The notes: generated by a model from the letters alone, not told the origin. A DNA stretch of 64,000 nt from Microbacterium pseudoresistens (GCF_013409745.1 NZ_JACCBH010000001.1:2790001-2854000); one strand, 5' to 3'. Shown: positions 45,797-54,906, counted from the first letter of the stretch. Made by a program: numbers and translations.

Positions 45797-48700
45797 TTAG
45801 TGCGATGGGCGGATCACGACCAAAAGGTCGCCGGCCTCCACCTGCTGGGTCGCACCGATCGCCAGCCGCTCGACGACGCCGTCGACGGGCGCCGTGATCG
45901 CGGCCTCCATCTTCATCGCCTCGATCGACGCGACGGGCTCGCCGGCGCGCACGGCGGCACCGACCTCGGCCTTCAGCGTCACCACGCCGGAGAAGGGCGC
46001 GGCGACCTGACCTGGTGTCGAGGTGTCGGCCTTCTCGGCCTCGACCGCGTCGACGGCGACCGAGTGATCGCGCACGAACACGGGCCGCAACTGGCCGTTC
46101 AGCGTGGTCATGACGGTGCGCATGCCCTTGTCATCGGCCTCGCCGATCGCCTCGAGCCCGACATACAGCTGCACGCCGCGGTCGATCTCCACGAGATGCT
46201 CCTGCCCCGGCACCAGCCCGTACAGGTAGTCGGCGGTATCCAGCACGGAGAGGTCCCCGAACAGATCGCGCATCTGCGTGAACTCGCGCATCGGCGCGGG
46301 GAACAGCAGACTGTTCAACGCTGCGCGCCGCGTGTCGCCGCCGGCCGCGAGCGCGGCCTCGTCGTCGGCGGAGATCTCGGTGATCCCCGTGCGCACCTCG
46401 CGCCCGGCGAGCACTTTGGAGCGGAACGGCTCGGGCCATCCACCGGGCAGGTCGCCCAGCTCGCCGGCCATGAAGCCGACGACCGAGTCGGGCACGTCGT
46501 ACTTCTCGGGGTTCGCCTCGAAGTCCGCCGGGTCGGCGCGCACGGCGGCGAGATGCAGGGCGAGGTCGCCGACGACCTTCGACGACGGGGTCACCTTGGG
46601 CACGCGGCCGAGGATGCGGTCCGCCGCCGCATACATGTCCTCGATCAGTTCGAAGTCGGAGGCGAGGCCCAGCGCCTTGGCCTGCTGGCGCAGGTTCGAC
46701 AGCTGCCCCCCGGGGATCTCGTGGCGGTACACGCGGCCGGTGGGGCCGGGCAGGCCCGACTCGAACGGCTCGTACTGGTGCCGCACTGCTTCCCAGTACG
46801 GTTCGAGATCCGACACTGCGGCGAGCGAGAGGCCCGTGTCGCGCTCGGTGTGCGACAGAGCGGCCACGAGGGCCGACAGCGAAGGCTGGCTCGTGGTGCC
46901 CGACAGCGGTGCCGAGGCGGCGTCGACCGCGTCCACTCCGGCGGCGCTCGCTGCCAGGAGGGTCGCGAGCTGGCCGCCCGGGGTGTCGTGAGTATGCAGG
47001 TGCACCGGCAGGTCGAACCGTTCGCGCAGCGCCGTGACCAGCCGGGCCGCCGCCGCGGGGCGGACCAGTCCCGCCATGTCCTTGATCGCGAGGATGTGCG
47101 CGCCCGACTCCACGATCTGCTCCGCGAGACGCAGGTAGTAGTCGAGCGTGTACAGGGTCTCGTCCGGATCGAGCAGATCGCCTGTGTAGCAGAGGGCGAC
47201 CTCGGCGACGGCCGTGCCGCTCTGGCGCACGGCGTCGATCGCCGGGCGCATCTGAGACACGTCGTTGAGCGCGTCGAAGATGCGGAAGACGTCGATGCCG
47301 CTGGATGCCGCCTCCTCGACGAATGCCTCGGTCACCGCTGTGGGGTACGGCGTGTAGCCGACGGTGTTGCGCCCGCGCAGCAGCATCTGGATCGCCACGT
47401 TCGGCAGGCTCTCGCGCAGCTTGTCCAGCCGCTCCCATGGGTCCTCGCCGAGGAAGCGGAGGGCCACGTCGTAGGTCGCCCCACCCCACGCCTCGACCGA
47501 GAGCAGTTCGGGGGTGAGCCGGGCGACGTAGGGCGCCGCGGCCACCAGGTCCTTGGTGCGCACCCGGGTGGCCAGCAGCGACTGGTGCGCGTCGCGGAAG
47601 GTCGTGTCGGTCACGGCGAGCGCCTTCTGCGCGCGCAGGTCCTTCGCGAAGCCCTCCGGGCCGAGCTCGAGCAGCCGCTGGCGAGATCCGGCGACCGGCT
47701 CGGTCGACAGGTCCAGCTCCGGAAGCTTCGTACGCGCCTCGGCGTAACCGGGATGCGCGCCGTGCGGCTTGTTGACGGTGACGTCGACGAGCCAGTTGAG
47801 GATCTTCGTTCCGCGATCCTTCGACTCCCGGCCGCGCAGCAGGTCGGGGCGCTCGTCGATGAAGGAGGTGCTGATATCGCCCGCGACGAACGACGGATCC
47901 TCCAGCAGCGCCTGCAGGAACGGAATGTTGGTGGAGACGCCGCGGATGCGGAACTCCGCCAGCGCGCGCCGCGCCCGCGACACCGCGGCCGGGAAGTCGC
48001 GCCCGCGGCACGTGAGCTTGGAGAGCATCGAGTCGAAGTGCGGGCTGATCTGCGCGCCCTGGTGCACGGTACCGCCGTCGAGGCGGATTCCTGCGCCGCC
48101 CGGCGAGCGATACGTGGTGATCTTGCCCGTGTCGGGGCGGAAGCCCTGCGTCGGGTCCTCCGTGGTGATGCGGCATTGCAGCGCCGCGCCGCGCTGACGG
48201 AGCTCGGACTGCTGCAGGCCGAGCTCCGTCAGCGTCGCACCGGCCGCGATGCGGATCTGCGTCTGCACGAGATCGACGTCGGTGATCTCCTCGGTGACGG
48301 TGTGCTCCACCTGGATGCGCGGGTTCATCTCGATGAACACGACCTCGCCGGTGCGGGGCCCCGCCGTCTCGAGCAGGAACTCCACCGTTCCCGCGTTCTC
48401 GTACCCGATGGAGCGGGCGAAGGCCACGCCATGCGCGTGCAGCGCGCGACGCACCTCCTCGTCGAGGTTCGGGGCCGGCGCGATCTCCACGACTTTCTGA
48501 TGACGCCGCTGCACCGAGCAGTCACGCTCGAACAGGTGCACGGTCTCGCCGGTCTTGTCGGCGAGGATCTGCACCTCGATGTGACGCGGCCGCAGCACGG
48601 CCTGCTCCAGGAACATCCGCGGGTCGCCGAAGGCGCTCTGCGCCTCGCGCATCGCCTCGGCCAGCGCAGGAGCGAGCTCTTCCCTCGACTCGACCCGGCG

Positions 48701-49204
48701 CATCCCCCTGCCGCCGCCACCGGCGACGGCCTTGGCGAACAGCGGGAAGCCGATCTCGTCGGACTGCGCGACGAGCGCATCCACGTCGTCGGAGGCCTCG
48801 GTGGAGCGCAGCACCGGGACGCCTGCGGCGATGGCGTGGCGCTTGGCCTCGACCTTGTTGCCCGCCATCTCCAGCACCGAGGCGGGCGGACCGACGAACA
48901 CGATCCCCGCCGCGGCGGCCTTGCCCGCCAGCTCCGGGTTCTCGGAGAGGAAGCCGTAGCCGGGGTAGATCGCATCCGCCCCGCTCTCCACCGCGACGCG
49001 GATGATCTCGTCCACATCGAGGTAGGCGCGCACGGGGTGACCGCGCTCGCCGATCTCGTACGCCTCGTCGGCCTTGAGCCGATGCACGGAACCGCGGTCT
49101 TCATAGGGGAAGACAGCGACCGTGCGCGCCCCCACCTCGAACGCCGCACGGAAGGCACGGATCGCGATCTCACCGCGATTGGCCACAAGGATCTTCTGGA
49201 ACAT
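45797..49204 (-). CDS. pyc: Pyruvate carboxylase
   Basis: 1135 residues, the full single-chain form. It carboxylates pyruvate to oxaloacetate. The biotin carboxylase domain comes first (KILVANRGEIAIRAFRAAF, AVAGGGGRGMRRVES), then the carboxyltransferase domain (VTDTTFRDAHQSLLATRVRT with metal and substrate residues), and the C-terminal biotinyl domain with the biotin lysine in SIEAMKMEAAITAP. The ATG at 49,204 has GAGG five bases upstream; an in-frame GTG two codons earlier is less well placed. A perfect 22-bp inverted repeat lies directly upstream. Confidence 0.97.
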   Translation of the reverse strand: MFQKILVANRGEIAIRAFRAAFEVGARTVAVFPYEDRGSVHRLKADEAYEIGERGHPVRAYLDVDEIIRVAVESGADAIYPGYGFLSENPELAGKAAAAGIVFVGPPASVLEMAGNKVEAKRHAIAAGVPVLRSTEASDDVDALVAQSDEIGFPLFAKAVAGGGGRGMRRVESREELAPALAEAMREAQSAFGDPRMFLEQAVLRPRHIEVQILADKTGETVHLFERDCSVQRRHQKVVEIAPAPNLDEEVRRALHAHGVAFARSIGYENAGTVEFLLETAGPRTGEVVFIEMNPRIQVEHTVTEEITDVDLVQTQIRIAAGATLTELGLQQSELRQRGAALQCRITTEDPTQGFRPDTGKITTYRSPGGAGIRLDGGTVHQGAQISPHFDSMLSKLTCRGRDFPAAVSRARRALAEFRIRGVSTNIPFLQALLEDPSFVAGDISTSFIDERPDLLRGRESKDRGTKILNWLVDVTVNKPHGAHPGYAEARTKLPELDLSTEPVAGSRQRLLELGPEGFAKDLRAQKALAVTDTTFRDAHQSLLATRVRTKDLVAAAPYVARLTPELLSVEAWGGATYDVALRFLGEDPWERLDKLRESLPNVAIQMLLRGRNTVGYTPYPTAVTEAFVEEAASSGIDVFRIFDALNDVSQMRPAIDAVRQSGTAVAEVALCYTGDLLDPDETLYTLDYYLRLAEQIVESGAHILAIKDMAGLVRPAAAARLVTALRERFDLPVHLHTHDTPGGQLATLLAASAAGVDAVDAASAPLSGTTSQPSLSALVAALSHTERDTGLSLAAVSDLEPYWEAVRHQYEPFESGLPGPTGRVYRHEIPGGQLSNLRQQAKALGLASDFELIEDMYAAADRILGRVPKVTPSSKVVGDLALHLAAVRADPADFEANPEKYDVPDSVVGFMAGELGDLPGGWPEPFRSKVLAGREVRTGITEISADDEAALAAGGDTRRAALNSLLFPAPMREFTQMRDLFGDLSVLDTADYLYGLVPGQEHLVEIDRGVQLYVGLEAIGEADDKGMRTVMTTLNGQLRPVFVRDHSVAVDAVEAEKADTSTPGQVAAPFSGVVTLKAEVGAAVRAGEPVASIEAMKMEAAITAPVDGVVERLAIGATQQVEAGDLLVVIRPSH

Positions 49205-49223
49205 GCACACCTCGAGGGGCTCA

Positions 49224-49245
49224 ATGCACGTGATTCCACGTGCAT
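49224..49245. promoter_or_regulatory. Perfect inverted repeat upstream of pyc, probable operator
   Basis: ATGCACGTG and CACGTGCAT flank the 4-nt loop ATTC, 20-41 bp before the pyc start in the divergent pyc/parA-like region. A perfect 9-bp arm pair is typical of a site for a dimeric regulator. A translational-leader hairpin is less likely because it is short and has no run of T. Confidence 0.6.
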
Positions 49246-49261
49246 GGGCGGGGCTGAGTGT

Positions 49262-49279
49262 TTCCCCAGCCTAGGGGAA
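49262..49279. promoter_or_regulatory. Second inverted repeat in the pyc/parA-like intergenic region
   Basis: TTCCCC and GGGGAA flank AGCCTA. It lies just upstream of the -10 hexamer of the parA-like gene, where an operator for that gene would be expected. Confidence 0.4.
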
Positions 49280-49281
49280 GG

Positions 49282-49287
49282 TAACGT
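49282..49287 (+). promoter_or_regulatory. -10-like hexamer (TAACGT) of the ParA-like gene
   Basis: TAACGT ends 7 nt before the GTG at 49,295. There is no ribosome site at normal distance, so a leaderless start is likely. Confidence 0.35.
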
Positions 49288-49294
49288 TGTCTCC

Positions 49295-50104
49295 GTGCAC
49301 GTACTCAGCGTCAGCTCTCTCAAGGGAGGCGTCGGCAAGACGACGGTGACCCTCGGCCTCGCCTCTGCGGCGTTCGCCCGAGGCATCCGTACCCTCGTCG
49401 TCGACCTCGACCCGCAGTCCGATGTATCCACGGGCATGGACCTCCAGATCGCCGGACGACTCAACATCGCCGACGTCCTGGCCAACCCCAAGGAGAAGAC
49501 CGTCCGTCAGGCGATCACCTCCAGCGGGTGGACCAAGGTGCACCCCGGAACCATCGACGTGCTCATCGGCAGCCCGTCCGCCATCAACTTCGACGGCCCC
49601 CACCCCAGCGTCCGCGATGTGTGGAAGCTCGAGGAGGCGCTCGCCGCCGTCGAGGCCGACTACGACCTGGTGCTCATCGACTGCGCGCCGTCGCTGAACG
49701 CGCTCACCCGTACCGCGTGGGCCGCCAGCGACCGCGTCATGGTGGTCACCGAGCCCGGCCTGTTCTCCGTCGCCGCGGCCGACCGCGCCCTGCGCGCCAT
49801 CGAAGAGATCCGCCGAGGGCTCTCCCCCCGGCTGCAGCCGCTGGGCATCGTCGTCAACCGCGTGCGCCCGCAGTCCATCGAGCACCAGTTCCGCATCAAG
49901 GAGCTGCGCGACATGTTCGGTCCGCTCGTGCTCACCCCGCAGCTTCCCGAGCGCACCTCGCTGCAGCAGGCGCAGGGCGCGGCCAAGCCGCTGCATGTGT
50001 GGCCCGGCGAATCGGCGCAGGAGCTCGCCGGCGACTTCGATCTGCTGCTGGACCGCATCATCCGCACGGGCCGCGTTCCCGTGCCGGAGGACGCCCGCAG
50101 CTGA
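49295..50104 (+). CDS. ParA family ATPase, orphan
   Basis: 269 residues, GTG start. The deviant Walker A motif [18 protein letters not shown] opens the protein, VVDLDPQSDVSTGMD is the A' motif and YDLVLIDCAPSLNALTRTA is Walker B. NRVRPQSIEHQFRIKELR is the typical C-terminal specificity region. No parB lies beside it, so it is not the chromosomal segregation pair; orphan ParA proteins position other cargoes or regulate division. It faces away from pyc and toward the MerR genes. Confidence 0.88.
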   Translation: MHVLSVSSLKGGVGKTTVTLGLASAAFARGIRTLVVDLDPQSDVSTGMDLQIAGRLNIADVLANPKEKTVRQAITSSGWTKVHPGTIDVLIGSPSAINFDGPHPSVRDVWKLEEALAAVEADYDLVLIDCAPSLNALTRTAWAASDRVMVVTEPGLFSVAAADRALRAIEEIRRGLSPRLQPLGIVVNRVRPQSIEHQFRIKELRDMFGPLVLTPQLPERTSLQQAQGAAKPLHVWPGESAQELAGDFDLLLDRIIRTGRVPVPEDARS

Positions 50105-50176
50105 CCCCGATACGCTCGCGCCGAGCGTCGTAGGGCGCGGAAGCGCCAGAGCACAGGGTGGTTCGTGCGCCGCGGC

Positions 50177-50719
50177 TCAGGCCGAGCGGCGCGCGCGGCG
50201 CGAGGCCAGTTCGTCGACCGCGTCGGGGACGGCAGGATCGAACTCGACCAGCGTCGACTCGACCTCGCGAAGCACCTTGCCCACGGCGATCCCGAACACG
50301 CCCTGCCCGCGGCTGACCAGGTCGATGACCTCGTCGTTCGATGTGCACAGGTACACCGAGGCGCCGTCGCTCATCAGCGTCGTGCCGGAGAGATTGCGGA
50401 TGCCGGCGGCGCGCAGCTGCTCAACCGCGGTACGGATCTGCTGCAGCGAGATGCCGGTGTCGAGCAGGCTCTTCACGAGCCGCAGCACGAGGATGTCGCG
50501 GAAGCCGTACAGGCGCTGCGAGCCGGAGCCGCTGGCCCCGCGCACAGTCGGGACGACGAGTTCGGTGCGGGCCCAGTAGTCCAGCTGCCGGTAGGAGATT
50601 CCCGCTGCCCGGGCCGCCACCGCGCCGCGGTAGCCGACCTCGTCATCCATGGCGGGCAGGCCGTCGGTGAAGAGGAGATCATCTCCGAATGACGGATCGT
50701 CACGGCGCTCGACGCTCAT
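50177..50719 (-). CDS. MerR family transcriptional regulator (Rv1830-like)
   Basis: 180 residues starting MSVERRDDPSFGDDLLF. The HTH core is VAARAAGISYRQLDYWARTE followed by the recognition wing (SQRLYGFRDILVLRLVKSLL), the actinobacterial variant with DYWARTELVVP. A dimerisation helix follows (ISLQQIRTAVEQLRAAG) and a small C-terminal domain with no metal-binding Cys pair. The start is set by GGAGGGG upstream. It is close to the FtsR-like gene and garA, in the order of M. tuberculosis Rv1827-Rv1830, except that the bifunctional nuclease gene (Rv1829) is absent. Confidence 0.88.
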   Translation of the reverse strand: MSVERRDDPSFGDDLLFTDGLPAMDDEVGYRGAVAARAAGISYRQLDYWARTELVVPTVRGASGSGSQRLYGFRDILVLRLVKSLLDTGISLQQIRTAVEQLRAAGIRNLSGTTLMSDGASVYLCTSNDEVIDLVSRGQGVFGIAVGKVLREVESTLVEFDPAVPDAVDELASRRARRSA

Positions 50720-50820
50720 GCCATTCCCCTCCTCAGGACTCGATACCCCCACGCTAGAGCAGCCCCCCGGCCGCGGCAACGACATCCGCCGCGCGGCGCG
50801 GGTGTGTCGCAATCAGTTCG

Positions 50821-51507
50821 TTACGACAGCAGGTGCGCCAGCGCGTCCTTGACGAGGATCGTGCGCACCTCGTCGAGCCGCGCCGCCAGCTCCGGGGCGA
50901 TCTCGCCCGCCTTGCCCCGCGAGGACGAATCGGTGCGCCGCAGCAAGGTCGACAACGCCGACTGCACGAGAGCGACGTCGCGCTCGGCGCTCTGCCGCAG
51001 CGGGCGCAGGTGCCGCGGCTCGATCCCATACCGGTCCAGGGCGACCAGGGCACGCAGCAGGGCCACCGTGCTCTCGGGATGGGTGTCGCTCGGGGCGATC
51101 ATCCCTCCCGACACGGCGTCGTTGAGCAGCTGGGTCGACGCTCCCGCCGCCGCGAGCAGTTCGTCGCGCCGATAGCGACGGGCGCGGGTCACGATCGACG
51201 CCGGCAACTCGGCGTCGGCCGACGATCCGGCGGCATCGAGGGCCGCGAGGTGTTCGCGGATCACGTCGAGCGGAAGATAGCGATCGCGCTGCAGCGTGAG
51301 CGCGAGACGCAGCCGTTCCAGGTCGCCCGCGGAGAACTTGCGGTAGCCGGACTCGGTGCGCGCGGGGGTGACGATGCCCTCGCCCTCCAGGTAGCGGAGC
51401 TTGCTGGCCGTGAGCTTGGGGAACTCCGGCGTCAGCCGTGCCAGTACCTGACCGATACTCAGCAGACCCGTGGGCGCCGAGCGCTCACGGGATGCATGCG
51501 ACGCCAT
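50821..51507 (-). CDS. ftsR: MerR family regulator, FtsR/Rv1828-like
   Basis: 228 residues. The N-terminal MerR HTH includes SIGQVLARLTPEFPKLTASK and LRYLEGEGIVTPARTESGYR. The C-terminal part is long and helical with no metal site. In Corynebacterium the orthologue FtsR activates ftsZ; in M. tuberculosis Rv1828 lies next to garA. The overlap of its ATG with the garA stop (TGATG) shows co-transcription with garA. The ftsZ promoter in this window contains candidate inverted-repeat sites. The symbol rests on gene order and similarity of the HTH. Confidence 0.85.
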   Translation of the reverse strand: MASHASRERSAPTGLLSIGQVLARLTPEFPKLTASKLRYLEGEGIVTPARTESGYRKFSAGDLERLRLALTLQRDRYLPLDVIREHLAALDAAGSSADAELPASIVTRARRYRRDELLAAAGASTQLLNDAVSGGMIAPSDTHPESTVALLRALVALDRYGIEPRHLRPLRQSAERDVALVQSALSTLLRRTDSSSRGKAGEIAPELAARLDEVRTILVKDALAHLLS

Positions 51508-51989
51508 CAGTGCTTCGCCGCCGCGACGTCAACGGGAGAAGCGAAGAAGTTGAGGCGGAACTTGCCGATGCGCAGTTCGTCACCATTGCCCAGGGCCCCG
51601 CGATCCACGCGCTCCCCGTTGACGTAGGTGCCGTTGAGCGAGCGCTGATCGACGATCTCGAACGCGGTGCCGGTGCGGATGATCTCGGCATGGCGGCGCG
51701 AGACGGTGACGTCGTCGAAGAAGATGTCGGCCTCGGGATGACGGCCGGTCGTCGTCACCTCGGTGTCGAGCAGGTAACGAGCCCCCGCAAGCGCCCCGGA
51801 GCGGACGAGCAGCAGAGCCGAGCCCGACGGCAGCGCCGCGATCGCGGCCTGCTCGACCTCGCTCAGCTCGACGCCGAAGGGTACGAAAGACAGATCGGAG
51901 TCGTGCCCGAACGTCTGCGTGGTGTCGTGCGGCGCATCCATGTTCCTGCGGATGGCGGATGCGTCGTCCTGGCTGTCGTTGTCTGACAC
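51507..51989 (-). CDS. garA: FHA domain regulator of 2-oxoglutarate metabolism (GarA/OdhI)
   Basis: 160 residues, GTG start with GGAGGG upstream. The flexible N-terminus carries DTTQTFGHDSDLSF, which corresponds to the twin-threonine phosphosite (ETTS in characterised homologues). The FHA domain is complete: TTTGRHPEADIFFDDVTVSR, SRRHAEI and SLNGTYVNGERV. Unphosphorylated GarA/OdhI inhibits the E1 of 2-oxoglutarate dehydrogenase and related enzymes, and phosphorylation by PknB/PknG-type kinases relieves this. It is divergent from lpdA, the E3 of such complexes. Confidence 0.94.
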   Translation of the reverse strand: MSDNDSQDDASAIRRNMDAPHDTTQTFGHDSDLSFVPFGVELSEVEQAAIAALPSGSALLLVRSGALAGARYLLDTEVTTTGRHPEADIFFDDVTVSRRHAEIIRTGTAFEIVDQRSLNGTYVNGERVDRGALGNGDELRIGKFRLNFFASPVDVAAAKH

Positions 51990-52057
51990 GATTGACCCTC
52001 CTTCCGTTCCAGACTAACGGATCGGGAGGCGCCGTCGGGAGGCGTTTCTGCGCGCGA

Positions 52058-52063
52058 TAGGCT
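52058..52063 (+). promoter_or_regulatory. -10 hexamer (TAGGCT) of lpdA, leaderless arrangement
   Basis: TAGGCT ends 6 nt before the lpdA ATG, the same hexamer and spacing as the polyprenyl synthase gene. The 80-bp gap to garA is shared by both divergent promoters. Confidence 0.5.
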
Positions 52064-52069
52064 GGTGTC

Positions 52070-53467
52070 ATGCCACACTTCGATGTCGTCATCCTCGGCG
52101 CGGGCCCTGGCGGCTATGTCGCCGCTGTCCGCAGCGCTCAGCTGGGCCTTTCCACCGCCATCATCGAGGAGAAGTACTGGGGAGGCGTGTGCCTGAACGT
52201 CGGGTGCATCCCCTCCAAAGCGCTCCTGAAGAACGCCGAGCTCGCGCACACGCTGAACCACAAGGCCGACTTCTTCGGCATCTCGGGCGAGTTCTCGCTC
52301 GACTTCGGCAAGGCCTTCGACCGTTCGCGCGAGGTCGCCGACGGCCGGGTCAAGGGCATCCACTTCCTGATGAAGAAGAACAAGGTCACCGAGTTCGACG
52401 GCCGCGGCACCTTCACCGGTCCGAAGGCGATCTCGGTGGCCAAGGCCGACGGCCAGGTCGAAGAGGTCACGTTCGACAACGTCATCATCGCCACGGGATC
52501 GACCGTGCGCCTGCTGCCCGGCGTCGAGCTCAGCGAGAACGTCGTCACCTTCGAGGAGCAGATCCTCTCCCGCGAGCTGCCCGAGTCGATCGTCATCGTC
52601 GGGGCCGGTGCCATCGGCATGGAGTTCGCCTACGTGCTGACGAACTACGGCGTGAAGGTCACGATCATCGAGTTCCTCGACCGCGCGCTCCCCAACGAGG
52701 ACGCCGACGTGTCGAAGGAGATCACGAAGCAGTACAAGAACTACGGCGTCGACATCCTCACCTCCACCAAGGTCGAGAAGGTCACCGACAACGGCTCTTC
52801 CGTCACCGTCACCTACACCGGCAAGGACGGCCAGCAGGCCTCCATCGAGGCCGGGAAGGTGCTCATGTCGGTCGGCTTCGCGCCGAACGTCGAGGGCTAC
52901 GGTCTGGACAAGACCGGCGTGAAGCTCACCGAGCGCGGTGCGATCGACATCGACGACCACATGCGCACGAACGTCGAGGGCGTCTACGCCATCGGCGATG
53001 TGACCGCCAAGCTGCAGCTGGCCCACGTGGCCGAGGCGCAGGCCGTCGTCGCCGCAGAGACCATCGGCGGCGCCGAGACGCAGACGCTGGGCGATTACCG
53101 GATGATGCCGCGCGCCACCTTCTGCTCGCCGCAGGTGGCCTCGTTCGGCCTCACCGAGCAGCAGGCCAAGGAGACCGGCCGCGAGATCACCGTGGCGACC
53201 TTCCCGTTCATGGCCAACGGCAAGGCCCACGGCCTGGGCGAGCCGGTCGGCTTCGTCAAGCTCATCGCCGACTCCGAGCATCTCGAGCTCCTCGGCGGCC
53301 ACATGATCGGTCCGGACGTCTCCGAGCTTCTGCCCGAGCTGACCCTCGCACAGAAGTGGGACCTCACCGCGCACGAGCTGGCCCGCAACGTGCACACGCA
53401 CCCGACGCTGTCGGAGGCGCTGCAGGAGGCCTTCCACGGTCTCGTGGGGCACATGATCAACTTCTGA
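52070..53467 (+). CDS. lpdA: Dihydrolipoyl dehydrogenase (E3)
   Basis: 465 residues. It reoxidises dihydrolipoamide with NAD in the 2-oxoacid dehydrogenase complexes. FAD motif [20 protein letters not shown], redox-active pair [19 protein letters not shown] motif [33 protein letters not shown] and the C-terminal [16 protein letters not shown] with the catalytic His-Glu are all present. It lies opposite garA, which controls the same complexes. Confidence 0.97.
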   Translation: MPHFDVVILGAGPGGYVAAVRSAQLGLSTAIIEEKYWGGVCLNVGCIPSKALLKNAELAHTLNHKADFFGISGEFSLDFGKAFDRSREVADGRVKGIHFLMKKNKVTEFDGRGTFTGPKAISVAKADGQVEEVTFDNVIIATGSTVRLLPGVELSENVVTFEEQILSRELPESIVIVGAGAIGMEFAYVLTNYGVKVTIIEFLDRALPNEDADVSKEITKQYKNYGVDILTSTKVEKVTDNGSSVTVTYTGKDGQQASIEAGKVLMSVGFAPNVEGYGLDKTGVKLTERGAIDIDDHMRTNVEGVYAIGDVTAKLQLAHVAEAQAVVAAETIGGAETQTLGDYRMMPRATFCSPQVASFGLTEQQAKETGREITVATFPFMANGKAHGLGEPVGFVKLIADSEHLELLGGHMIGPDVSELLPELTLAQKWDLTAHELARNVHTHPTLSEALQEAFHGLVGHMINF

Positions 53468-53523
53468 CGTCGCACGGCGACGGAAGCAGCAGCATCCTGG
53501 CGGAGGCGGAACGCAGCCCTCGG

Positions 53524-54141
53524 TCAGTCACGCCCCAAGGCCCGTGCGAGCTTGGAGCCGGAGGACGACTCGCGCCCGCCGGCGGCGGCGACCGCGCGTG
53601 CGACGGCGTCGAAGAACGCCGTGCGCTGCGCCTCGTCGGCGGGTGCCGCGGGGCCGAGCTCCATCTCCCACTCGCGCCATTCCCGGTGGGTCCCGGCCCG
53701 CAGGTCGGTGGCCCGCACGCGGTCGTCGACGAACTCCGCCACGACGCCCCCGGGGCCGGTGAGCAGGTAGGCCGTACGGCTGTTGCGGATGCGGGCGAGC
53801 GGCTCGAGCGGCGCCGTCGTCCACTGCGAGACGACCTCGGCCACGGGCTGCGGCAGAGCGTCGCCCTCGCCGAGCGGCCAGCCGAACTCCACCCGGGCGT
53901 CGCCCTCGCGCGGCCCCTTGATGTGCCAGCCCTCGTCGGGGCCGCCGGTGCGGCGGCGCAGCGCCACCCCGGCGCGGGCGAGAGCGGCATCTGCCGTGTC
54001 GAAGTACCGGGCGTCGAGCTCGCGGAGCTCGCCGTCACTCACCGCATCGATCGAGGGGATGCCCATCCACTCCGGCAACGGCGTGTCCGCGTCGGCGTCG
54101 TACTTGCGCTCGACCTCGACGGTGCGGCTGGGCGTCGTCAT
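53524..54141 (-). CDS. CYTH domain protein (triphosphate tunnel metalloenzyme)
   Basis: 205 residues. The family hallmark ExExK is near the N-terminus (VEVERKYDAD), followed by conserved ARYFDTADAALARAGVALRR, WHIKGPREGDARVEF and the C-terminal EWEMELG. The CYTH fold is a tunnel that binds triphosphates; members are thiamine triphosphatases, inorganic triphosphatases or adenylate cyclases. No fused CHAD domain is present. Its start overlaps the next small gene upstream by 4 bp. Confidence 0.88.
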   Translation of the reverse strand: MTTPSRTVEVERKYDADADTPLPEWMGIPSIDAVSDGELRELDARYFDTADAALARAGVALRRRTGGPDEGWHIKGPREGDARVEFGWPLGEGDALPQPVAEVVSQWTTAPLEPLARIRNSRTAYLLTGPGGVVAEFVDDRVRATDLRAGTHREWREWEMELGPAAPADEAQRTAFFDAVARAVAAAGGRESSSGSKLARALGRD

Positions 54142-54374
54142 CGACGCGCGTCGTCGCCGTCGTCCGGAGCGATGTCGTCTTCCGATTCGACGAAGGCGAA
54201 GAGGATCTCGGTGGGGCCGTCGTCATCGCCCGTGCGGGTCGGCCCGCCATTGCGGCGGTAGACGATCTGGGTCTCGCTGTAGGGGACGATCAGCGAGTCC
54301 TGGTCGGCGTCGTCGAGAGGGAGGATCTGCCCGTCCAGCGGGCCGCCGTGAAGTCGTGCGAGTGCCATGAGCAC
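54138..54374 (-). CDS. Small acidic conserved protein, unknown function
   Basis: 78 residues if translation begins at the GTG at 54,374; the alternative ATG at 54,368 gives MALARLHGGPLDGQILPL. GGAGGGGG upstream fits the GTG better. The LHGGPLDG start and YSETQIVYRRNG segment suggest a small beta-rich protein; the tail is very acidic (EDDIAPDDGDDARR). It is translationally coupled to the CYTH gene and may assist it. No named family is assigned. Confidence 0.7.
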   Translation of the reverse strand: MLMALARLHGGPLDGQILPLDDADQDSLIVPYSETQIVYRRNGGPTRTGDDDGPTEILFAFVESEDDIAPDDGDDARR

Positions 54375-54420
54375 ACCATATCCCCCTCCTCGGCGGCATG
54401 CCCTCCTGCGCGGTGGCGGT

Positions 54421-54900
54421 TTATCCCAGCCCGATGCCGAGGACGGCGCCCAGGATCATCCACGGCCCGAAGGCGATCATCGTCGCGCCGTCGGCGCGGC
54501 GTGCGAGCAGGAGCGCGAGCGCGCTCAGCGCGCCGAGCGCGAAGGCGGCCGCCGCCCCTATGACGAGCGCCGACCACCCGTGCCAGGCGAGCACCAGGCC
54601 GATCACGGCGGCGAGCTTGACGTCGCCGCCGCCCATTCCTCCCCTGCTGACCCCGCGCAGCAGCGCGTAGAACGCGCAGAGCCCGATCATTCCCGCCAGG
54701 CCCCTGCCCATCGCCGCCGTCTCGCCCGTGCACACCGCGTCTCCGAGGACGAGGAGCAGCGTCGCGCCGAGGGCCGGGAGCACGATCCGATCGGGCAGTC
54801 GGTGCTCGGCGATGTCGACGGCGATGAGCCGCGCTCCGACGACGAGCAGTGCGCCGTGCGCGAGCGCCACGGCGAGCGCGTGCGGGTCGTAGGACGGCAT
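54421..54900 (-). CDS. Prepilin peptidase-like A24 aspartic protease, short form
   Basis: 159 residues with about five membrane segments. AVDIAEHRLPDRIV holds the first catalytic Asp and RGGMGGGDVKLAAVIG the second (GxGD type). The N-terminal methylase domain of PilD is absent, as in FlaK/TadV-type or standalone enzymes of actinobacteria. It would process type IV pilin-like precursors of a Tad/Flp system, but no pilus gene lies in the window. TAGCAT lies 6 nt from the ATG. Confidence 0.87.
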   Translation of the reverse strand: MPSYDPHALAVALAHGALLVVGARLIAVDIAEHRLPDRIVLPALGATLLLVLGDAVCTGETAAMGRGLAGMIGLCAFYALLRGVSRGGMGGGDVKLAAVIGLVLAWHGWSALVIGAAAAFALGALSALALLLARRADGATMIAFGPWMILGAVLGIGLG

Positions 54901-54906
54901 CCGTCG

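Noticed and set aside
45800-49294. The long plus-strand frame that precedes the orphan parA
   Set aside because: It is antisense to pyc; only the last 269 codons from the GTG at 49,295 are a real protein.
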